This document shows, one piece after another, positions 35,774-46,064 of a stretch of DNA of 64,000 bases. Position 1 is the first letter of the stretch, and every line of letters starts with the position of its first letter. The position numbers and the translations under genes were made by a program. Source of the stretch: an uncultured Granulosicoccaceae bacterium (GTDB lineage: Bacteria; Pseudomonadota; Gammaproteobacteria; Granulosicoccales; Granulosicoccaceae). The notes beneath the pieces were generated by a model. The model did no database searches, was not told where the DNA came from, and saw only the letters and a program-made list of their open reading frames with translations. Location of the stretch: assembly GCA_938041955.1 (NCBI GenBank), contig CALISD010000023.1, positions 62,001 to 126,000 on the forward strand, in the 5' to 3' direction.

Positions 35774-38146
35774 TTATTCGCCTGCCACTAATGTTACTGG
35801 CTCAAACATACAGCCAAAGCCTGCCAGATCCATGCTACCCATCGGCAACCAGGCGCAACCTTGTGGAACATTGTCATCCTGTCTGACTTTGATCATCACA
35901 GTGTCACCCTTCTGTTCTGCACTGACCACTGAGTTTTCTGCCAACCCTAGCTTGTTCATATCAGCACTGTGTAGAGCAACGAAGTTTTGTTGCGCATCAG
36001 TTGTTTTTTGTAGCGAACGTGCGCGCCGCACCAACATGTCAGATTTATAAGCAGGCAGGTCGCCACATCGCAACAGCGTGCCGCCACTACCAGGTGCAGA
36101 TGGTATTTCAATATTATCGAGCGTGTAGCTGTTGTCGAGTTGGATATCGCGACAGAGACCCTTAAGTTCTTCACGCACACCCTCAACACTTTCATAGTCA
36201 AATCCATCAAGCCCAAGCTGGTTGCCTAGCACTCGAAGTATCTTCCATGCGGGACGTCCTTCACCCGGAGGTTTGGTACAGCCGTTAAACATTTGCCAGG
36301 CACCTGTGGCATTCACAAACGTACCTGCTGTTTCTACAAACGCTGCAGATGGCAATACGATGTCTGCATGCTCTACCGCATGACGACTCAAGTGAGTGGA
36401 CATGATCACCATCTTGGTATCTTTTAATAGTTGCCGTGCACGTGCCGCATTGATCTGTTCGTAGCGTGGCTCAACCCCCATCAATATGATGGCCTTGAGC
36501 GGTGCGTTGAGCATTTCAGCTGCGTTTAAGCCGGTTTGATCGGTCTCTACGCCGCCTACTGTCCGGTGTGGTACACAACCGGTTAACCATGCGCCTGCAG
36601 TATTGCCACCTTCCGGCAAATAACCGAGCGTCGCGCCAGTAGCTTTTGCAATACAACTCGCTATCGCACGCAAGTCCGAATAATTTGGATGCATTACCGC
36701 TGTGTTGCCAAGCAGCACTACGGCTTTGTCAGAATCTTTTAGTTGTGCAGCAATCTCACGATGCACATCAGTGACGGTCACTTCAGAGGAGATACGAGTA
36801 ATTACTTCCTCTTTGCAGTCACATGCCACGGCCACCGCCAGTGTGTGCAACAACATATCTCTTGGCAACGCACCAATATTATGCGCCGGATCAAAATTCA
36901 TCGGGTACACACGTGGATTGATAAAGCTTATGTTTGCGCCCTTTAAGCTCGCTTTGCGCAAACGCAATGCGGCCAGTGGTTGCTCTTTGCGTGTGTTAGA
37001 ACCAATTAATAGCCCGGCATTAATAGCTTCCAGATCTTCAAGACTCATTCCAAGCCAGGGCATCACAGGAGCACGCTTTTGATCTTTAAAGTCTGTTTGC
37101 GTTAAGCGATGATCAATGTTGTTACTGCCCAGCGCGCGCATCAGCTTCTGCAACAGGTACAGTTCTTCAGTGGTCGCCACGGCAGATGCCAGTGCAGCAA
37201 TAGATTTTGCACCATGCTGATCAACACTGTCTTTTAATATGCTTGCCGTTTCCGCCAATGCCGTTTGCCAGTCAACAGGTTTCAACTCGCCGTTGACACG
37301 AAGCATAGGCGTGGTGATGCGATCATCAGTGTATAACCCTTCATAACTGAATCGATCGCGATCCGATATCCAGGTTTCATTGACTGCTTCGTTCTCACTC
37401 GGTACCACACGCTTAACTTCATCGTTACCGACGTGCACAGCGACATTGCTGCCAACACAATCGTGTGGTGACACTGACTGATGCTGGGTCAGTTCCCAGG
37501 AACGCGCAGTAAAGCGCGATGGCTTAGCGGTTAACGCACCAACCGGGCATAGATCAATCACGTTGCCGGACAATTCGGAGTCAACACTCTTGGCGATGTA
37601 AGTACCGATGCGCATGTTCTCGCCCCGGCCCGTGGCGCCAAGCTCACGAACACCAGAAATTTCTTCACCGAACCGGACGCAGCGAGTGCAATGGATACAG
37701 CGTGTTAATTCAGTTGATATAAGCGGACCGATATTCTTGTCCATCACAACCCGCTTGGTTTCGACATACTCCGAAGAGCTGCTGCCATAACCAAGGGCCA
37801 CGTCCTGCAGTTCACACTCACCCGCCTGATCGCAGATCGGGCAGTCGAGTGGGTGGTTAATCAGTAAAAATTCCATCGTGCCTTGTTGTGCACCCGAAGC
37901 CAGTTCCGACGTGGTTTTAATGACCATGTCCGGCGCGATTGGTGTTGCACACGCAGGCAGCGGTTTAGGCGCCTTTTCTACTTCCACTAAACACATGCGG
38001 CAGTTAGCTGCCACACTGAGTTTTTTGTGATAACAAAACCGCGGAATGGTTATTCCGGCAGCATCTGTTACTTCAATGATCATCTGCCCTTTGCGTGCTT
38101 GCAGCGGCTGACCATCTACTGTGATGTTGATCAGGTCATCACTCAT
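35774..38146 (-). CDS. nuoG: NADH-quinone oxidoreductase subunit G
   Basis: NuoG holds clusters N1b, N5 and N4 in the peripheral arm of complex I. The 790-residue protein starts with a 2Fe-2S ferredoxin domain (cysteines in RFCYHKKLSVAANCRMCLVE, given here as the N1b site). The N5 site is HPLDCPICDQAGEC, and the N4 ligands are in CIHCTRCVRFGEE and VIDLCPVGALT. A long molybdopterin-oxidoreductase-like domain without cofactor follows. It is shorter than the 908-residue E. coli form, as in many proteobacteria. The ATG overlaps the nuoF stop (ATGA). Confidence 0.97.
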   Translation of the reverse strand: MSDDLINITVDGQPLQARKGQMIIEVTDAAGITIPRFCYHKKLSVAANCRMCLVEVEKAPKPLPACATPIAPDMVIKTTSELASGAQQGTMEFLLINHPLDCPICDQAGECELQDVALGYGSSSSEYVETKRVVMDKNIGPLISTELTRCIHCTRCVRFGEEISGVRELGATGRGENMRIGTYIAKSVDSELSGNVIDLCPVGALTAKPSRFTARSWELTQHQSVSPHDCVGSNVAVHVGNDEVKRVVPSENEAVNETWISDRDRFSYEGLYTDDRITTPMLRVNGELKPVDWQTALAETASILKDSVDQHGAKSIAALASAVATTEELYLLQKLMRALGSNNIDHRLTQTDFKDQKRAPVMPWLGMSLEDLEAINAGLLIGSNTRKEQPLAALRLRKASLKGANISFINPRVYPMNFDPAHNIGALPRDMLLHTLAVAVACDCKEEVITRISSEVTVTDVHREIAAQLKDSDKAVVLLGNTAVMHPNYSDLRAIASCIAKATGATLGYLPEGGNTAGAWLTGCVPHRTVGGVETDQTGLNAAEMLNAPLKAIILMGVEPRYEQINAARARQLLKDTKMVIMSTHLSRHAVEHADIVLPSAAFVETAGTFVNATGAWQMFNGCTKPPGEGRPAWKILRVLGNQLGLDGFDYESVEGVREELKGLCRDIQLDNSYTLDNIEIPSAPGSGGTLLRCGDLPAYKSDMLVRRARSLQKTTDAQQNFVALHSADMNKLGLAENSVVSAEQKGDTVMIKVRQDDNVPQGCAWLPMGSMDLAGFGCMFEPVTLVAGE

Positions 38147-39447
38147 GCGGCAGTCCCAAGTTTTTCTCCTACCAGACTTCGCTTGTGTTCAACGTAGTAT
38201 TCGAACTCAGGTTTGAAGTGGCGCAACATACCCTGAACCGGCCAGGCGGCGGCCTCACCCAACGCACAGATAGTACGACCGGCGATTTTACCCGCAACGT
38301 CTTCAAGCTTGTCTATATCTTCAGGTCTGCCTTTGCCATCAATAATACGAACCAATATACGATACAACCAACCCGTACCTTCACGACAAGGTGTGCACTG
38401 ACCGCAGGATTCCGAATAATAAAAGCGCGAGATACGACAAAGCGCTTTCACCATATCTGTGGTTTCATCCATCGAGATAACCGCACCTGAACCCAGCATC
38501 GAGCCGGACTTGGCAATGGCGTCATAATCCATATTGGTCGCGAGCATGATATCGCCGGGCAGTACCGGCATAGATGATCCACCAGGTATCACCGCTTTTA
38601 ACTTTCTTCCACCGCGAACACCACCTGCAAGCTCGAGTAATTCGCTAAACGGTGTACCAAGGCATATTTCAAAATTACCCGGGTTGTTGACATGTCCGGA
38701 CATAGAAAAACATTTTTGACCACCGGAGTTCTCAACGCCCAAATCCATAAACCACTCCGGACCGTTTCTTATAATGGCAGGGGTCGATGCAACAGATTCA
38801 GTATTGTTTATAGTGGTGGGTTGACCATAAAGGCCGAAGTTCGCAGGAAACGGCGGTTTAAAACGGGGCTGGCCTTTCTTGCCTTCCAGTGATTCAAGCA
38901 ACGCGGTTTCTTCACCGCAAATGTATGCGCCAGCGCCGAGCGTGCCATGAATATCAACACAGACACCGGTATTTTTTACATTCTGTCCTACCCAGCCCTT
39001 ATCGTAAGCTTCTTTTAAAGCTGCCATGAATCGCTTGTAAGGCTCATCCATCCACTCGCCGCGCATGTAGTTGTATCCGACTGTTGCGCCGATTGCATAG
39101 CAACCAATCAACATGCCTTCAATCAATGAATGTGGATTAAAGCGATGGATATCGCGGTCTTTGCACGTGCCGGGCTCAGACTCATCACTGTTGACCACTA
39201 AATAGTTTTGTCCGCCTTCAGCAGGCTTAGGCATAAAGCTCCACTTAAGCCCGGTGGGAAAGCCCGCCCCGCCACGACCACGCAAACCAGAAGCCTTAAT
39301 CGTATTCACCACCTCTTCTGGCGGGATCTTCTCTGAAAGTATTTTATTCCACGCTTCGTAGCCGCCTATTTTGAGATAGTTCTCATAGGTCCATGGCTGA
39401 TCGAATTTAAGCGTGGTGTAACACACCTGATTTTGTTCTTTACTCAC
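38143..39447 (-). CDS. nuoF: NADH-quinone oxidoreductase subunit F
   Basis: NuoF is the NADH-oxidising flavoprotein of complex I. The 434-residue protein contains SGLRGRGGAGFPTGLKW (FMN/NADH site), ICGEETALLESLEGKKG, and the N3 cluster motif ESCGQCTPCREG with a fourth cysteine in GRTICALGEAA. The start is GTG at 39447, with TGGAG eight bases upstream. It lies five bases after nuoE and overlaps nuoG. Confidence 0.98.
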   Translation of the reverse strand: MSKEQNQVCYTTLKFDQPWTYENYLKIGGYEAWNKILSEKIPPEEVVNTIKASGLRGRGGAGFPTGLKWSFMPKPAEGGQNYLVVNSDESEPGTCKDRDIHRFNPHSLIEGMLIGCYAIGATVGYNYMRGEWMDEPYKRFMAALKEAYDKGWVGQNVKNTGVCVDIHGTLGAGAYICGEETALLESLEGKKGQPRFKPPFPANFGLYGQPTTINNTESVASTPAIIRNGPEWFMDLGVENSGGQKCFSMSGHVNNPGNFEICLGTPFSELLELAGGVRGGRKLKAVIPGGSSMPVLPGDIMLATNMDYDAIAKSGSMLGSGAVISMDETTDMVKALCRISRFYYSESCGQCTPCREGTGWLYRILVRIIDGKGRPEDIDKLEDVAGKIAGRTICALGEAAAWPVQGMLRHFKPEFEYYVEHKRSLVGEKLGTAA

Positions 39448-39452
39448 GAGCG

Positions 39453-39971
39453 TTACTCCAGTGAGTCAAGAATCTTATCCACCTTTTCAGGGGTAAGACT
39501 CATGTGGTAAACGTGGTCAACCTGCATCATCGGACCACCGTCACAACCTGCCAGACATTCTTCTTCAACTTTAAGAAAAATTTTGCCGTCAGGTGTACTT
39601 TCACCAATCTTGATGCCGTATTTTTTTTCAACGTGATTAACGATGGTATCGCTACCCATTAACATGCAACTGATGTTGGTGCAGATTGCTACACAATGAC
39701 GACCGACCGGCTTGGTCTCATACATTGAATAAAACGATGCCACCTCGTATACAGCAATGTTTGACATCTCCAGCTTGTCAGCCACTGCATCCATCAATTC
39801 AACCGTCAGAAAACCTTCATTCTGGTGTTGCGCAGCTCTCAATGCCGCAAGCACTGCCGATTGCTTTTGATTTTCAGGGTAGCGCTTTAACCACTCATCA
39901 ATCTCTTCGATTGAGTGATTGTCCAGCTCGGTAGACTGACTTTTTAATTGGTTATTCGATTCTGTGCTCAT
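39453..39971 (-). CDS. nuoE: NADH-quinone oxidoreductase subunit E
   Basis: NuoE is the thioredoxin-like subunit with the 2Fe-2S cluster N1a, next to NuoF. The 172-residue protein shows the ligand cysteines in CTNISCML and in [13 protein letters not shown]. The Gln/Ser-rich first 20 residues are poorly conserved and probably flexible. The start overlaps the nuoD stop (ATGA). Confidence 0.97.
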   Translation of the reverse strand: MSTESNNQLKSQSTELDNHSIEEIDEWLKRYPENQKQSAVLAALRAAQHQNEGFLTVELMDAVADKLEMSNIAVYEVASFYSMYETKPVGRHCVAICTNISCMLMGSDTIVNHVEKKYGIKIGESTPDGKIFLKVEEECLAGCDGGPMMQVDHVYHMSLTPEKVDKILDSLE

Positions 39972-41221
39972 CGGTCTATCTCACCAAAGACGATGTCTTG
40001 TGTACCAATTACTGCCACAACGTCAGACAACATATGCCCGTTAACCATTTCATTAAGCGCTGCCAAATGATAAAAACCCGGTGCGCGAACCTTCAAGCGG
40101 TATGGTTTATTGGCACCGTCCGAAATCAGGTAGCAGCCGAACTCACCCTTGGGGTGTTCGATCGCTGCATAAGATTCCCCTTCCGGCAAACAAAAGCCTT
40201 CAGTAAAAAGCTTAAAGTGATGAATCAATGATTCCATATCACCTTTCATTTCTGAACGACGAGGCGGTGCAACCTTATGATCTTCAGTTAATACAGGCCC
40301 CGGATTTACGCGAAGCCACGCAATACATTGCTTAATGATTTCATTTGACTGACGCATCTCTTCCATACGAACAAGGTAACGATCGTAACTGTCACCTTCT
40401 ACACCAACAGGAATATCAAACTTCATTCGATCATAAACTTCGTACGGTTGCTTCTTGCGAAGATCCCACTCAATACCTGAACCGCGAAGCATCGGACCGG
40501 TAAAGCCGAGCTGTAAAGCACGCTCAGGACTGACCACGCCGATACCTACCAAACGCTGTTTCCAGATTCGGTTGTCGGTAAGCAGTGTTTCATACTCATC
40601 AACACAGCCGGGAAATCGGGTGGTGAAATCTTCAAGGAAGTCGAGCAGCGAACCCTGCCGTGCTTCATTGAGCTTTGATGCATTGTTCTTACTGCGAAAA
40701 CGCGATGCTTCATATTGCGGCATGGTGTCCGGTAGATCGCGTGCAACACCACCTGGACGGTAGTATGTGGCGTGCAGCCGTGCGCCAGATACCGCCTCAT
40801 AACAATCCATTAGATCCTCACGCTCACGAAAGGCATACAGAAACATAGACATCGCACCAACATCGAGCCCGTGTGCGCCGATCCACATCAGGTGATTCAG
40901 TAGACGCGTGATTTCATCAAACATCACACGGATATACTGCGCCCGCTCGGGCACTTCGACACCAAGCAGATTCTCTATGGCCATGACATAGCCGTGTTCG
41001 TTACACATCATCGATACGTAATCGAGACGGTCCATATAGCCGATGCTTTGATTGTACGGCTTACTTTCCACTAACTTTTCTGTACCGCGATGCAACAAAC
41101 CAACGTGCGGATCAGCACGCTCGATGACTTCACCATCCATCTCGAGGATTAGTCGCAACACACCGTGTGCTGCCGGGTGTTGCGGACCGAAGTTTAACGT
41201 GTAATTTCTGATCTCAGGCAT
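39968..41221 (-). CDS. nuoD: NADH-quinone oxidoreductase subunit D
   Basis: NuoD (49-kDa type) lines the quinone site of complex I and is related to the large subunit of [NiFe] hydrogenases. The 417-residue protein starts at the ATG at 41221 ([20 protein letters not shown]), the family standard, and overlaps nuoC by 8 bases. Conserved parts include [20 protein letters not shown], and the C-terminal [19 protein letters not shown]. It is a separate gene from nuoC, unlike the nuoCD fusion of E. coli. Confidence 0.98.
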   Translation of the reverse strand: MPEIRNYTLNFGPQHPAAHGVLRLILEMDGEVIERADPHVGLLHRGTEKLVESKPYNQSIGYMDRLDYVSMMCNEHGYVMAIENLLGVEVPERAQYIRVMFDEITRLLNHLMWIGAHGLDVGAMSMFLYAFREREDLMDCYEAVSGARLHATYYRPGGVARDLPDTMPQYEASRFRSKNNASKLNEARQGSLLDFLEDFTTRFPGCVDEYETLLTDNRIWKQRLVGIGVVSPERALQLGFTGPMLRGSGIEWDLRKKQPYEVYDRMKFDIPVGVEGDSYDRYLVRMEEMRQSNEIIKQCIAWLRVNPGPVLTEDHKVAPPRRSEMKGDMESLIHHFKLFTEGFCLPEGESYAAIEHPKGEFGCYLISDGANKPYRLKVRAPGFYHLAALNEMVNGHMLSDVVAVIGTQDIVFGEIDR

Positions 41222-41981
41222 CTTGCTGATCCCCAGAGGTTGTGCCGTCAGCAACTGAATCCTGATCTGCAGAATCTTCTGCGCTAACACGACGTGTTGT
41301 TTTACGAATAACACGTGGCACCAATACACGCGGCTCTATAGTCACCGGCTCGTATATCACACGCTTTCGTTTAGGGTCGTAACGCATTTCAACGTTGCCA
41401 ACCAACGGAAAATCTTTTCTAAACGGATGACCAACAAAACCGTAATCTGTCAGCAAACGTCGAAGATCGGTATGACCATCAAAGTGAATACCGAAAAGAT
41501 CAAATGCCTCGCGCTCTGCCCATTCTGCCGAAGACCACACTGACGTCAGCGACGGCACAACCGGAAACTCATCGTCTTTTGCATAAACTTTCAGTCGCGC
41601 ACGCGCATTGTGCTTGATCGACAATAATTGATAGGCAACGGCGAAACGCGGCTTGTCACTTTCAAATGCAGGACTTTCATCACCAAAACTCATGCGCCCG
41701 ACAGAGGTGCCACCCGATACACCACGACTGAAACCGCTGCCACCGGTCTCCCATTCGTCTTGCCCATAGGCTAGATAGTCGATGCCACAGACATCGATTA
41801 GTTGCTCGAATGTGGTTGCGGCGTTGTCGCGAAGTGCTGTTGCGACTTCAACAAGCTTGTCCGCTTCAACTTCCAGCGAGAGCTCGTCGTTATCAACGTC
41901 GACCTTCAAAACACCCGCTATTGCAGCGGCGTTTATCACGTCGCGCATAGCCGATGCATTTTTTTGATATGTCTTTTTCAA
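41214..41981 (-). CDS. nuoC: NADH-quinone oxidoreductase subunit C
   Basis: NuoC (30-kDa type) is part of the connecting arm of complex I. The 255-residue protein has the diagnostic [41 protein letters not shown] and [12 protein letters not shown]. The middle contains a Gly/Ser-rich insertion with [15 protein letters not shown] (around 73-87). The C-terminal 30 residues are an acidic tail ([14 protein letters not shown]). The start is not settled: TTG at 41981 or ATG at 41948, both without a strong ribosome binding site. It overlaps nuoD by 8 bases. Confidence 0.95.
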   Translation of the reverse strand: MKKTYQKNASAMRDVINAAAIAGVLKVDVDNDELSLEVEADKLVEVATALRDNAATTFEQLIDVCGIDYLAYGQDEWETGGSGFSRGVSGGTSVGRMSFGDESPAFESDKPRFAVAYQLLSIKHNARARLKVYAKDDEFPVVPSLTSVWSSAEWAEREAFDLFGIHFDGHTDLRRLLTDYGFVGHPFRKDFPLVGNVEMRYDPKRKRVIYEPVTIEPRVLVPRVIRKTTRRVSAEDSADQDSVADGTTSGDQQDA

Positions 41982-42061
41982 GATAGTGCTTCGTTAAATC
42001 CGGTTTCGAGATTAAGCCAAAGTATCGCTAAATTACTTGAGTGTGATTGTACCGCACGCGA

Positions 42062-42541
42062 TCAGGCGCGCGTGATGACATTGGGCCGGCGAATTTTATT
42101 TTGCAGTTGAATTATGCCGTACAGCAACGCTTCCGCTGTGGGCGGACAACCCGGAACATAAACATCGACTGGCACAATACGGTCACAGCCTCGCACCACC
42201 GCATAACTGTAATGGTAGTAACCACCCCCGTTAGCGCAGGACCCCATTGAGATCACCCACTTTGGCTCTGGCATTTGGTCATAGACTTTTCTAAGTGCCG
42301 GCGCCATTTTATTGACCAACGTGCCTGCTACAATCATTACATCTGATTGACGCGGACTGGGACGAAATACAATGCCAAAGCGATCAAGATCATAGCGAGC
42401 AGCGCCTGCGTGCATCATCTCCACCGCACAACACGCCAGACCAAACGTCATTGGCCACATTGAACCGGTGCGCGCCCAGTTAACCAGCTTATCAGTAGAG
42501 GTGGTGATGAAGCCTTTGTCTAGAACTGCTTCTATTCCCAT
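42062..42541 (-). CDS. nuoB: NADH-quinone oxidoreductase subunit B
   Basis: NuoB holds cluster N2, the last iron-sulfur centre before quinone. The 159-residue protein shows the tandem cysteines in [12 protein letters not shown], a third in [13 protein letters not shown] and the fourth in [11 protein letters not shown]. The ATG at 42541 ([10 protein letters not shown]) is the family start and overlaps the nuoA stop region by ten bases. About 80 bases separate it from nuoC. Confidence 0.98.
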   Translation of the reverse strand: MGIEAVLDKGFITTSTDKLVNWARTGSMWPMTFGLACCAVEMMHAGAARYDLDRFGIVFRPSPRQSDVMIVAGTLVNKMAPALRKVYDQMPEPKWVISMGSCANGGGYYHYSYAVVRGCDRIVPVDVYVPGCPPTAEALLYGIIQLQNKIRRPNVITRA

Positions 42542-42888
42542 TCCAGTGCACCCTTCTTCCACTCATAGATAAAGCCGATCAACAGGATTCCCAAAAATAT
42601 GCCCATCGCGACAAATGCCTCGATACCAATGGTATCTAGCACAACTGCCCACGGAAACAAGAACGCAATTTCGAGATCAAAAATAATGAAAAGGATGGCC
42701 ACCAGGTAGTAGCGCACATCGAATTTCATACGTGAATCTTCAAATGCCTCAAAACCACACTCATAGGGCGAGTTTTTTTCGGTATTGGGTTCGGTCGGAC
42801 CGACAAGTGTGCCAACCAACAGCATCACCGCCCCGAAAACGAGAGCTATGAGGATAAATAATAGAACTGGGAAATAATTGGCTAGCAT
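42532..42888 (-). CDS. nuoA: NADH-quinone oxidoreductase subunit A
   Basis: NuoA is a 118-residue, three-helix subunit near the quinone chamber. The diagnostic segment [15 protein letters not shown] and the following [22 protein letters not shown] helix (split in the middle) identify it. It is the first gene of the nuoA-N operon and starts about 55 bases after the end of tRNA-Leu, with a hairpin between. The promoter may lie there or upstream of the tRNA. Confidence 0.97.
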   Translation of the reverse strand: MLANYFPVLLFILIALVFGAVMLLVGTLVGPTEPNTEKNSPYECGFEAFEDSRMKFDVRYYLVAILFIIFDLEIAFLFPWAVVLDTIGIEAFVAMGIFLGILLIGFIYEWKKGALEWE

Positions 42889-42911
42889 CTTTGTACCGAG
42901 GGCGATTAAAC

Positions 42912-42931
42912 AGAGCGTATCTCTACGCTCT
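42912..42931 (-). terminator. Hairpin between tRNA-Leu and nuoA
   Basis: AGAGCGTA and TACGCTCT form a perfect 8-bp stem with a 4-base loop, followed by GTTTAAT on the minus strand. The T-run is short, so it may allow readthrough from the tRNA into nuoA. Confidence 0.55.
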
Positions 42932-42943
42932 TCTATACGAGAT

Positions 42944-43028
42944 TGGTGCCGACGCCCGGACTCGAACCGGGACGACTTGCGCCACTACCCCCTCAAGATA
43001 GCGTGTCTACCAATTCCACCACGTCGGC
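42944..43028 (-). tRNA. leuU: tRNA-Leu (GAG anticodon)
   Basis: An 85-nt class II tRNA with a long variable arm and encoded CCA. The 7-bp acceptor stem GCCGACG/CGTCGGC is perfect. The anticodon loop is TTGAGGG with anticodon GAG, reading CUC and CUU leucine codons. It follows secG as leuU does in E. coli. Confidence 0.95.
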
Positions 43029-43104
43029 AAGTAATAACTCTTCTTATTTTAAACCACATTGCTCATTGTGGAGTAACTTTTTAACCTTTTGTTTTCAATT
43101 GACC

Positions 43105-43521
43105 CTATTCGGTCTTCGGAGCAGCAGGGACATCACTATCAGTCGAGGTGTCAGCGGCAGGCACTGCCGGCACATCAAGGTCACCACTAGAGGGCACAAC
43201 AGGCTCTTCGGTAGTAGGAACATCAATCTGTTGAATTGCCGGTGCATCTACTCCATCGATTACACTGCCAATACCAGATGAACCGGTGCGTTGAGACGCG
43301 AGGAAGAACAGCAACATACTGGTGCAAAAGAATGCCAACGCAAAAAGTGTGGTCATACGGGTCAGAAACGAACCAGAGCCTTTCGATCCGAACACCGTCG
43401 AAGACGCGCCGCTGCCAAAAGCCGCACCGGCCTCAGCCCCTTTACCGTGCTGAATAAGCACCAGGCCGATGACCCCAATGGCCAGAAAAACATGTATGAC
43501 TAGAGCAACTGTTTGCAGCAT
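43105..43521 (-). CDS. secG: Preprotein translocase subunit SecG
   Basis: SecG is a two-helix auxiliary subunit of the SecYEG channel. The 138-residue protein has helix 1 (about 2-22, VALVIHVFLAIGVIGLVLIQ), the conserved loop HGKGAEAGAAFGSGAS and helix 2 (about 56-73). After that comes a tail of about 60 residues rich in Pro, Asp, Val and Thr (VPTTEEPVVPSSG). E. coli SecG (110 residues) also has a short tail. It follows tpiA and precedes tRNA-Leu, a common order. Confidence 0.95.
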   Translation of the reverse strand: MLQTVALVIHVFLAIGVIGLVLIQHGKGAEAGAAFGSGASSTVFGSKGSGSFLTRMTTLFALAFFCTSMLLFFLASQRTGSSGIGSVIDGVDAPAIQQIDVPTTEEPVVPSSGDLDVPAVPAADTSTDSDVPAAPKTE

Positions 43522-43547
43522 GAGAAAATTTGATCCGTCTTAACGAA

Positions 43548-44303
43548 TTAAGCCTGAGCTGCTGCCGCTTGGCAGACAGCAAGAAAATCGGCACTTTTTA
43601 AAGCGGCGCCACCGATGAGTCCGCCATCAATATCCGTATTGCCAAACAATTCTTGAGCATTACCGGCATTGACACTGCCACCATATAAAATTCGCAGTTT
43701 TGCAGCCGTTTGTTGGTCTTGCGCTGCGACAAACTCACGAATGTGCGCATGAACTTCCTGCGCTTGTTCAGGACTTGCCGTGACACCGGTACCGATCGCC
43801 CAAACAGGTTCATAGGCGATAACCGCCCCGTCAAAGGCCTGTGTACCGCAGACATCAAATACTGCCTGCAACTGAGCATCCACCACTGCCATTGTATTGC
43901 CAGCCTCTCGATCTTCAAGTGTTTCGCCGACACAAAAGATCGATGTCAGACCTGCAGCCATGACCGCCTGATGGCGAGCAGCACATGATTCGTTATCATC
44001 GCCAAAGAGACTACGTCGCTCCGAGTGACCGATAATCACATACTCACAACCGAATTCAGCCAGCATAGTTGAAGACACTTCACCTGTATAGGCACCGCCT
44101 TCGTGAGCACAGGCGTTTTGCGCACCGAGCTTCACATCAGTGCCCTCAAGCACCTCCGCAACCTCAGCAGTATGCACACTGACAGGGCACACAACCACAT
44201 CAACACCAGCCACAGGCGTTGCTGCGACCTCTCGCGCTAATGAGGTGGCACTCTCTCTGGAGCCATTCAGCTTCCAGTTACCGGCAACCATTGGGGTACG
44301 CAT
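43548..44303 (-). CDS. tpiA: Triose-phosphate isomerase
   Basis: TpiA interconverts glyceraldehyde 3-phosphate and dihydroxyacetone phosphate. The 251-residue barrel has Asn9 and Lys11 (GNWKLNG), the catalytic histidine in IIGHSERR, the catalytic glutamate in AYEPVWAIGTG, and the phosphate-binding YGGSVNAGN and IDGGLIGGAAL. I use the ATG at 44303 (MRTPMVAGNW); the upstream TTG at 44309 adds two residues. It lies 26 bases before secG. Confidence 0.97.
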   Translation of the reverse strand: MRTPMVAGNWKLNGSRESATSLAREVAATPVAGVDVVVCPVSVHTAEVAEVLEGTDVKLGAQNACAHEGGAYTGEVSSTMLAEFGCEYVIIGHSERRSLFGDDNESCAARHQAVMAAGLTSIFCVGETLEDREAGNTMAVVDAQLQAVFDVCGTQAFDGAVIAYEPVWAIGTGVTASPEQAQEVHAHIREFVAAQDQQTAAKLRILYGGSVNAGNAQELFGNTDIDGGLIGGAALKSADFLAVCQAAAAQA

Positions 44304-44521
44304 GATCAAAGTGTCTCAAGCTTCAAGAATTAGGGAATTATGGCGTGCGAGGGCGACAAACCACGCAACGAAGCCGCGCAAGAGTAACGCGCGACCTGTC
44401 AAAAAGCAATTAGGCAATTCGCCACAACACATTGTAGCTGCTCGCACGCTGATTGCGTGCTTTTTGTTAACGCAACAACTACATCGATAGCCCGGGCATT
44501 GCCGGACTGGAGATTTGATCT

Positions 44522-45859
44522 TTAACCAAGCACCTTGCCCACCGCTTCAGCCACACGATGACAGATTTTCTCAACATCATTGGCCACTCTGCCCTCGACC
44601 ATCACTCGAACCACAGGCTCGGTACCCGACGGGCGCAACAGCACACGACCCGAATCACCCAACTCTGCCTCAGCATCAGCCACGGCCTTCTGGACTTCAG
44701 GGTTATCATTCAACGCCTCACGGTGACTCAGCGGCACATTGACCAGTACCTGCGGGTAACGTGTCATACCTGCTCGCAAATTGGCAAGAGGCTCACCGGA
44801 TTCACGCACATAGGCAAGTATTTGCAGGGCCGCCACGATACCGTCGCCGGTCGTTGTCCGATCAAGACAAATAATATGACCTGATGACTCGCCACCGAGC
44901 ATCCAGTTACGCTCGCGGAGCTGCTCCAGCACATAGCGATCACCGACTTTGGCGCGAACAAACTCAACACCAAGCTCACGCAAACCATGCTCGAGCCCGA
45001 GGTTACTCATCAAAGTGCCAGAAACACCAGGCACTTTTTCACCACTATCCAGACGTGCTTTAACCAATACGTAAAGCAATTCATCACCGTCAACAATCTC
45101 GCCGCGATGATCCACCATAATCAGACGATCCGCATCACCATCCAGCGCCACACCAATATCAGCACGCTCCATCAATACATGAGCACGCAATAAATCAGGT
45201 GAGGTTGCACCACAGTCGCGATTGATATTCAAACCGTCCGGGTCCGCACCGATAGACACCACCTCAGCACCCAGTTCTTCAAATACACCTTTGGCGATGT
45301 GGTAAGCCGCACCATTGGCTGAATCAACAACAATCTTCATGTTATCCAGTCGCAGCCCGGTGGGAAAAGTACTTTTACAGAATTCTATGTAGCGCCCGGG
45401 GGCGTCATCAATTCGATGTGCACGCCCGAGATCAGCTGAATCCACCGTCTCCATATCGTGCGCCATCATGTCTTCAATTGCCTGCTCAGTCTCATCAGGC
45501 AATTTGGTACCTTCTGCAGAAAAGAACTTCACACCATTGTCGTAATAAGGGTTGTGAGAGGCACTAATAACGATACCTGCGGCTGCGCGAAATGTACGTG
45601 TCAGGTACGCCACTGCGGGCGTTGGCATTGGCCCGAGCAAACGCAAATTGATACCTGCCGATGAAAGACCGGCTTCAAGCGCGGACTCAAACAGGTAGCC
45701 GGATACACGAGTATCTTTACCAATAAGTACATCGCGATTACCCTCTTTAGCCAGCACCTTGCCCGCTGCCCAGCCAAGCTTCATCACAGTTGCGGCTGTC
45801 ATCGGCTCTACACCGACTCGGCCACGCATACCATCTGTACCGAAATACTTTCTCGCCAT
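44522..45859 (-). CDS. glmM: Phosphoglucosamine mutase
   Basis: GlmM converts glucosamine 6-phosphate to glucosamine 1-phosphate for peptidoglycan and LPS synthesis. The 445-residue protein has the active-site phosphoserine in [13 protein letters not shown] (Ser101), metal-binding DGDADR, and the phosphate loop [12 protein letters not shown]. The ATG at 45859 ([13 protein letters not shown]) gives the family length; a longer upstream reading is unlikely. It lies upstream of tpiA by about 220 bases. The folP gene, usual between ftsH and glmM, is absent here. Confidence 0.97.
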   Translation of the reverse strand: MARKYFGTDGMRGRVGVEPMTAATVMKLGWAAGKVLAKEGNRDVLIGKDTRVSGYLFESALEAGLSSAGINLRLLGPMPTPAVAYLTRTFRAAAGIVISASHNPYYDNGVKFFSAEGTKLPDETEQAIEDMMAHDMETVDSADLGRAHRIDDAPGRYIEFCKSTFPTGLRLDNMKIVVDSANGAAYHIAKGVFEELGAEVVSIGADPDGLNINRDCGATSPDLLRAHVLMERADIGVALDGDADRLIMVDHRGEIVDGDELLYVLVKARLDSGEKVPGVSGTLMSNLGLEHGLRELGVEFVRAKVGDRYVLEQLRERNWMLGGESSGHIICLDRTTTGDGIVAALQILAYVRESGEPLANLRAGMTRYPQVLVNVPLSHREALNDNPEVQKAVADAEAELGDSGRVLLRPSGTEPVVRVMVEGRVANDVEKICHRVAEAVGKVLG

Positions 45860-46001
45860 TATTAACGCCTGTTTTATTTGTTTCTTTTGGGGATACAAAA
45901 CACCCCGCAATAATTGTGCAGAGTGCGCCACACCCTCGTGAATATGCCAGATGGGCGTTTCAACCCTTGCCAGTCAAGCAATTATAGATCACATAAAAAA
46001 A

Positions 46002-46024
46002 AAGGCCGCGAAACTCGCGGCCTT
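46002..46024 (-). terminator. Rho-independent terminator of ftsH
   Basis: AAGGCCGCG and CGCGGCCTT form a 9-bp stem with a 5-base loop. On the minus strand it is followed by a run of nine T. It lies 40 bases after the ftsH stop and upstream of glmM, so glmM has its own promoter. Confidence 0.92.
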
Positions 46025-46064
46025 CAAACTCATACAGTTACGCCTTGGCTGGAAGGCACAGCAA

